From Haliea alexandrii (GTDB taxonomy: Bacteria; Pseudomonadota; Gammaproteobacteria; Pseudomonadales; Halieaceae), in NCBI RefSeq assembly GCF_003719295.1, contig NZ_RFLW01000002.1, positions 300,763 through 364,762 of the forward strand: 64,000 nt of DNA, in the 5' to 3' direction. Of the stretch, positions 61,137-64,000 are shown in pieces. The translations under genes and the position numbers were made by a program. Numbering within the stretch: position 1 is the stretch's first letter; each line of letters begins with the position of its first letter. The notes beneath the pieces are model-generated. The model did no database searches and was not told the DNA's origin. It saw only the letters and a list, made by a program, of their open reading frames with translations.

Positions 61137-61373
61137 ATGATCGAATTTCTGCTGGCAGCTGTCTTCATGGCGATCGTCATGGGTATCATGGCGGTTGGTG
61201 TGCTCATGGGCCGCGGGCCCATCAAGGGGTCCTGCGGCGGCATGGGCGCCTTGGGGTTCGATACCGCCTGCGATATCTGTGGCGGCGACCCCGGCCGCTG
61301 TGAGAAGGAAACACGTAACAGCGAAACAGGCGACGAGGACACAGATCCGCGTTTCTATCCGGCTGATCGCTGA
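61137..61373 (+). CDS. nqrM: NQR maturation protein NqrM
   Basis: 78 aa from ATG 61137, AGGA eight bases upstream; a GTG at 61134 is less likely. One N-terminal membrane helix (about 4-24), then four conserved cysteines: Cys33 (GSCGGMGALG), Cys45, Cys48 (ACDICGG) and Cys55. It supplies Fe to the NqrD/NqrE iron centre. Follows apbE after 27 bases; the nqr-apbE-nqrM order is widespread. Confidence 0.95.
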   Translation: MIEFLLAAVFMAIVMGIMAVGVLMGRGPIKGSCGGMGALGFDTACDICGGDPGRCEKETRNSETGDEDTDPRFYPADR

Positions 61374-61429
61374 CACCGACACACCTGCAGGTAACTCCCC
61401 TGGGCCTTCACTACGCTATTTTTGTCGGC

Positions 61430-62644
61430 TTGCGCTACAGCTTCAGCCGTCGACGCAATCGCTTTGCCAGTGTTATCGCCACGGTATCCATGCTGGGCAT
61501 GGTGTTGGGTGTGGCTAGCCTGATTACGGTGCTTTCCATAATGAACGGCTTTGCCGGCGAGCTGCGCGAGCGCATTCTCGCCCTGGTGCCACACGGGTTT
61601 GTGGTGGCACAGGAAGGGCGTGTTGACGGCTGGACGGAGCTTGCAGGCCAACTGGCCGCACAACCGGACGTCCTTGCGGTCGCGCCCTATCTGGCGGACA
61701 AGGTTATTCTCGCGAGCCGCGGCACAGCACGCGGCGCCAATCTCACCGCAATCGATGTTGAACGTCAGGCCGGGGTGTCTGGCGTTGGTGACGCCATGGT
61801 GGCAGGGACGCTGGCTGAACTCGAGCAGCTGCCTTTCAGCATTGTGCTGGGTGCGGCTCTGGCACGCGGGCTGGGGGTCGCCCCGGGTGATAGCCTCGAA
61901 GTAACCTTGCCGAGCCTTACGGTGACGCCACTGGGCACGTTCCCGCGCAGCAAGCGTTTGCATGTGGTCGGCCTGTTTGCCGTCAATGCCCAGCCCGATA
62001 GCTATCAGGCCTATGTTTCTCTGGCGACGGGACAGCGGCTGTTCGGCGCCGGTGACACGGTCGATGGCTTGCAGCTGCGCACCGGCGACCTGATGACGGC
62101 ACCGCATCAGCTGGCGGCGCTGGCGGCTGGCTTGCCACCGGGTGTGCAAGTCCGCGACTGGACGCAAACCCAGGGTAGCCTGTTTCGCGCGGTGAAAATG
62201 GAGAAAATCATGGTGGGTCTGCTGTTGCTCAGTGTCGTTGCCGTCGCAGCGTTCAATATCGTGTCCACACTGGTGATGGCCGTAGCGGAAAAGCGCGGCG
62301 ATATTGCGGTGCTGCGCACAATGGGCGCGCGCTCAGGGGAAATCATGGCGATTTTTCTGGCTCATGGTCTGGGGCTGGCCTGTACCGGCATCGGTGTGGG
62401 CGCCGTACTGGGCGTGGCGCTGGCGAGCCACATTGCCCGTCTCACGGCGATGCTGGAGCAGTGGTTTGGTGTCAAGCTGTTCGATCCCTCCGTGTACTTC
62501 ATCAGTGAACTCCCGGCTCGCCTGCAGGGCCAGGATGTGGCGGCGGTGATTGTGGCCTCGCTGCTGTTGAGCCTGCTGGCGAGCGTCTATCCGGCCTGGC
62601 GGGCTTCTCGCATCGCGCCCGCCGAGGTGTTGCGTTATGAATAA
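61430..62644 (+). CDS. lolC: Lipoprotein-release ABC permease LolC/LolE family
   Basis: 404 aa from TTG 61430. Four membrane segments (about 14-37, 263-290, 312-335 and 370-390); MacB-like periplasmic domain between the first and second. SIMNGFAGELRERILALVPHGFVV is the family motif near residues 36-59. The homologous N-terminus continues upstream as LGLHYAIFVG before the TTG, without ATG/GTG/TTG; a CTG at 61400 with AGGTAA (61389-61394) could be the real start. It forms the LolCDE complex that extracts outer-membrane lipoproteins from the inner membrane. Confidence 0.92.
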   Translation: MRYSFSRRRNRFASVIATVSMLGMVLGVASLITVLSIMNGFAGELRERILALVPHGFVVAQEGRVDGWTELAGQLAAQPDVLAVAPYLADKVILASRGTARGANLTAIDVERQAGVSGVGDAMVAGTLAELEQLPFSIVLGAALARGLGVAPGDSLEVTLPSLTVTPLGTFPRSKRLHVVGLFAVNAQPDSYQAYVSLATGQRLFGAGDTVDGLQLRTGDLMTAPHQLAALAAGLPPGVQVRDWTQTQGSLFRAVKMEKIMVGLLLLSVVAVAAFNIVSTLVMAVAEKRGDIAVLRTMGARSGEIMAIFLAHGLGLACTGIGVGAVLGVALASHIARLTAMLEQWFGVKLFDPSVYFISELPARLQGQDVAAVIVASLLLSLLASVYPAWRASRIAPAEVLRYE

Positions 62645-63332
62645 TGCGCTGGTGTTGCGCTGCGAGCAGCTGGGCCGGGTGTACCGGGACGGTAGCCGTG
62701 AAGTCCAGGTACTCAATGGCGTGGAGCTGGCGCTGCGCGACGGCGAAAAAATTGCCATCGTGGGCGCATCAGGTTCCGGCAAGTCGACCCTGCTGAATCT
62801 TTTGGGTGGTCTGGACACGCCAAGCCGGGGGCGGGTAATGATTCGTGGCCAGGACCTGGCAGCGCTGGGCGAGCGCGCGCTCTGCCGCTGGCGCAATCAG
62901 CACTTGGGCTTTGTCTATCAGTTTCACCATCTGCTGCCGGAGTTCGACGCGCGCGAAAACGTCGCCATGCCGCTGTTGATCGGCGGAGCGGGGCGGCGCA
63001 GCGCCTGGCAGGCTGCAGAGGCGGTTCTGGCGCAGGTCGGCATGCAGCATCGTCTGCAGCACCGCCCGGGGGAGTTGTCGGGCGGCGAGCGTCAGCGTGT
63101 CGCCATTGCACGGGCGCTGGTCACCCAGCCCGACTGTGTGCTGATGGACGAGCCCACCGGGAACCTGGACCCGGAGTCCGCCGAACAGGTGCTGGCACTG
63201 ATTGATTCCCTGAGTGCGGCCAGCACCGGTTTTATTGTGGTTACGCATGACCCGCGCATAGCACAGCGCATGGACCGCACGCTGGAGTTGCGCCAGGGCG
63301 CGCTGCTGGAGCAGCCCCGTGCGCCTGCGTGA
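62637..63332 (+). CDS. lolD: LolD ATPase of the lipoprotein-release complex
   Basis: 231 aa. Walker A GASGSGKSTLLN (about 43-54), signature LSGGERQRVAIARALV (about 143-158), Walker B CVLMDEPTGNLDPES. Overlaps lolC by eight bases and lolE by 14 bases, so translation is tightly coupled. Energises transfer of lipoproteins to LolA. Confidence 0.97.
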   Translation: MNNALVLRCEQLGRVYRDGSREVQVLNGVELALRDGEKIAIVGASGSGKSTLLNLLGGLDTPSRGRVMIRGQDLAALGERALCRWRNQHLGFVYQFHHLLPEFDARENVAMPLLIGGAGRRSAWQAAEAVLAQVGMQHRLQHRPGELSGGERQRVAIARALVTQPDCVLMDEPTGNLDPESAEQVLALIDSLSAASTGFIVVTHDPRIAQRMDRTLELRQGALLEQPRAPA

Positions 63333-64000
63333 TCAGGGGCGTATCGCCCTGCGCTACAGTTTCGCCTTCGGGCGCGGCTACCTGTCGACGTTTCTGGCGT
63401 CCCTGTCGGCGTTGGGGCTGATTCTGGCGATCGGTCTGCTGATTGCCGTGCTGTCGGTGATGAATGGTTTCGACAAGGAGATGCGCGAACGGATTCTTGC
63501 ACTGGTGCCCCACATCACCGTGTATGGCACAGACCCGCTGGTGGATTGGCAGCCGGTCGCCAGCGCACTGGCTGCGCGCCCGGAGGTGCAGTCAGTGCAG
63601 CCCTTTGTCCAGTTTGATGCCCTGTTCGTGCGCGGGCGGGATATCGAAACCGGTATCGGTATGGGGCTGCCGCCCGCGCAGGCTGAGGGACTGCTCGCCG
63701 CACTCGACCCGGCGCTGCAACAGCGCTTCAACGAGGCCTCAAGCGGGCTGCTGTTAGGCAGCGGCCTGGCGGCCCGCCTCGATGCAAAACCGGGGGATTC
63801 ACTCACCCTGATCGTTCCCGGCAGCGATAGCAGCAACCCTGCGGCAACCCGGTTTGCCGCCGTCACCTTACTCGGCTTGTTTGCCACCGGTACTGAGCTG
63901 GACGAGTCCGCCGCGGTGATCAGCCTGGCGTTGGCATCCGAGTTGGCGGGGCTGGCGGGGGCCGTGAGCGGCATGCAGTTGCGGGTTGATGATCTATTTA
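63319..64000 (+). CDS. lolE: Lipoprotein-release ABC permease LolE/LolC family (3' end outside window)
   Basis: GTG 63319 overlaps the lolD stop by 14 bases; 227 codons are visible without a stop, and the gene runs off the window. N-terminus RIALRYSFAFGRGYLSTFLASLSALGL then SVMNGFDKEMRERILALVPHITVYG, paralogous to the lolC product. Forms the second permease of LolCDE. The 14-base overlap and common order make the assignment secure; LolC versus LolE naming is by order only. Confidence 0.93.
   Translation, partial: MRLRDQGRIALRYSFAFGRGYLSTFLASLSALGLILAIGLLIAVLSVMNGFDKEMRERILALVPHITVYGTDPLVDWQPVASALAARPEVQSVQPFVQFDALFVRGRDIETGIGMGLPPAQAEGLLAALDPALQQRFNEASSGLLLGSGLAARLDAKPGDSLTLIVPGSDSSNPAATRFAAVTLLGLFATGTELDESAAVISLALASELAGLAGAVSGMQLRVDDLF

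Noticed and set aside
1-64000. CRISPR arrays, insertion sequences or prophage
   Set aside because: No regularly spaced direct repeats, transposase, integrase or phage structural cluster was seen in the window.

Overview
This is a GC-rich (roughly 60-63% by eye), gene-dense chromosomal window from a gammaproteobacterium. The order topA, DUF6586-type gene, small acidic gene, lexA, methylthioinosine phosphorylase, csiV, mfd, gap, nqrABCDEF, apbE, nqrM, lolCDE closely follows the Pseudomonas chromosome. The Na+-translocating NQR, a TonB receptor, paired acyl-CoA dehydrogenases, an epoxide hydrolase and many fatty-acid/terpenoid-type enzymes suggest a marine heterotroph near the Cellvibrionales (Halieaceae or Spongiibacteraceae). 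That placement is inferred from gene content; no rRNA or phylogeny was available. No prophage, integrase, transposase or CRISPR array was seen.

Layout. 1-2.9 kb: 3' part of a TonB-dependent receptor and a secreted lipoprotein, closed by an intrinsic terminator. 2.9-7.3 kb: NAD(P)H-dependent amine dehydrogenase-like oxidoreductase, small envelope proteins (DUF3833, DUF3429), an MDR oxidoreductase and a fasciclin protein. 7.4-11.9 kb: tRNA-Arg(CCT), slt, two TIGR04283/TIGR04282-like glycosyltransferases, a small phage-related gene with an AT-rich upstream region, and yciH. 12-16.5 kb: slyX, two acyl-CoA dehydrogenase subunits and a membrane-anchored amidohydrolase. 16.5-24.2 kb: a RecB-nuclease-like protein with a disordered tail, then mostly minus-strand genes for a thioesterase, epoxide hydrolase, SRPBCC-SDR fusion, VanZ protein, methyltransferase and thioredoxin.

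24.2-29.2 kb is a minus-strand efflux operon (adaptor, RND pump, TetR). Two tandem palindromic operators lie just in front of it, so autorepression by the TetR protein is likely. 29.2-34.2 kb runs the other way: SRP RNA, dnaX, ybaB, recR, rnd, ycgL, ycgN and a membrane protein. It continues into a VWA / MoxR-ATPase / CoxE-type VWA module (34.2-37.9 kb). 37.9-40.5 kb holds a SpoU methyltransferase, an IclR regulator, a glutaredoxin-like protein and a UspA protein.

40.6-64 kb is the core block: topA to lexA (with two SOS boxes), MscS channel, purine salvage, csiV, mfd, a long-form GAPDH, the complete nqr operon with its flavin transferase apbE and maturation factor nqrM, and lolCDE (lolE cut by the window end).

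Most of the window is ordinary core genome. The most unusual features are: the AT-rich island with a phage-protein relative (10.8-11.55 kb); the RecB-like protein that seems to have lost catalytic residues; a textbook terminator buried in the apbE signal-peptide codons; the tandem TetR operators; the MoxR/VWA module; and several GC-only hairpins without a U-tract at gene ends. No clearly new system could be proven from sequence alone.
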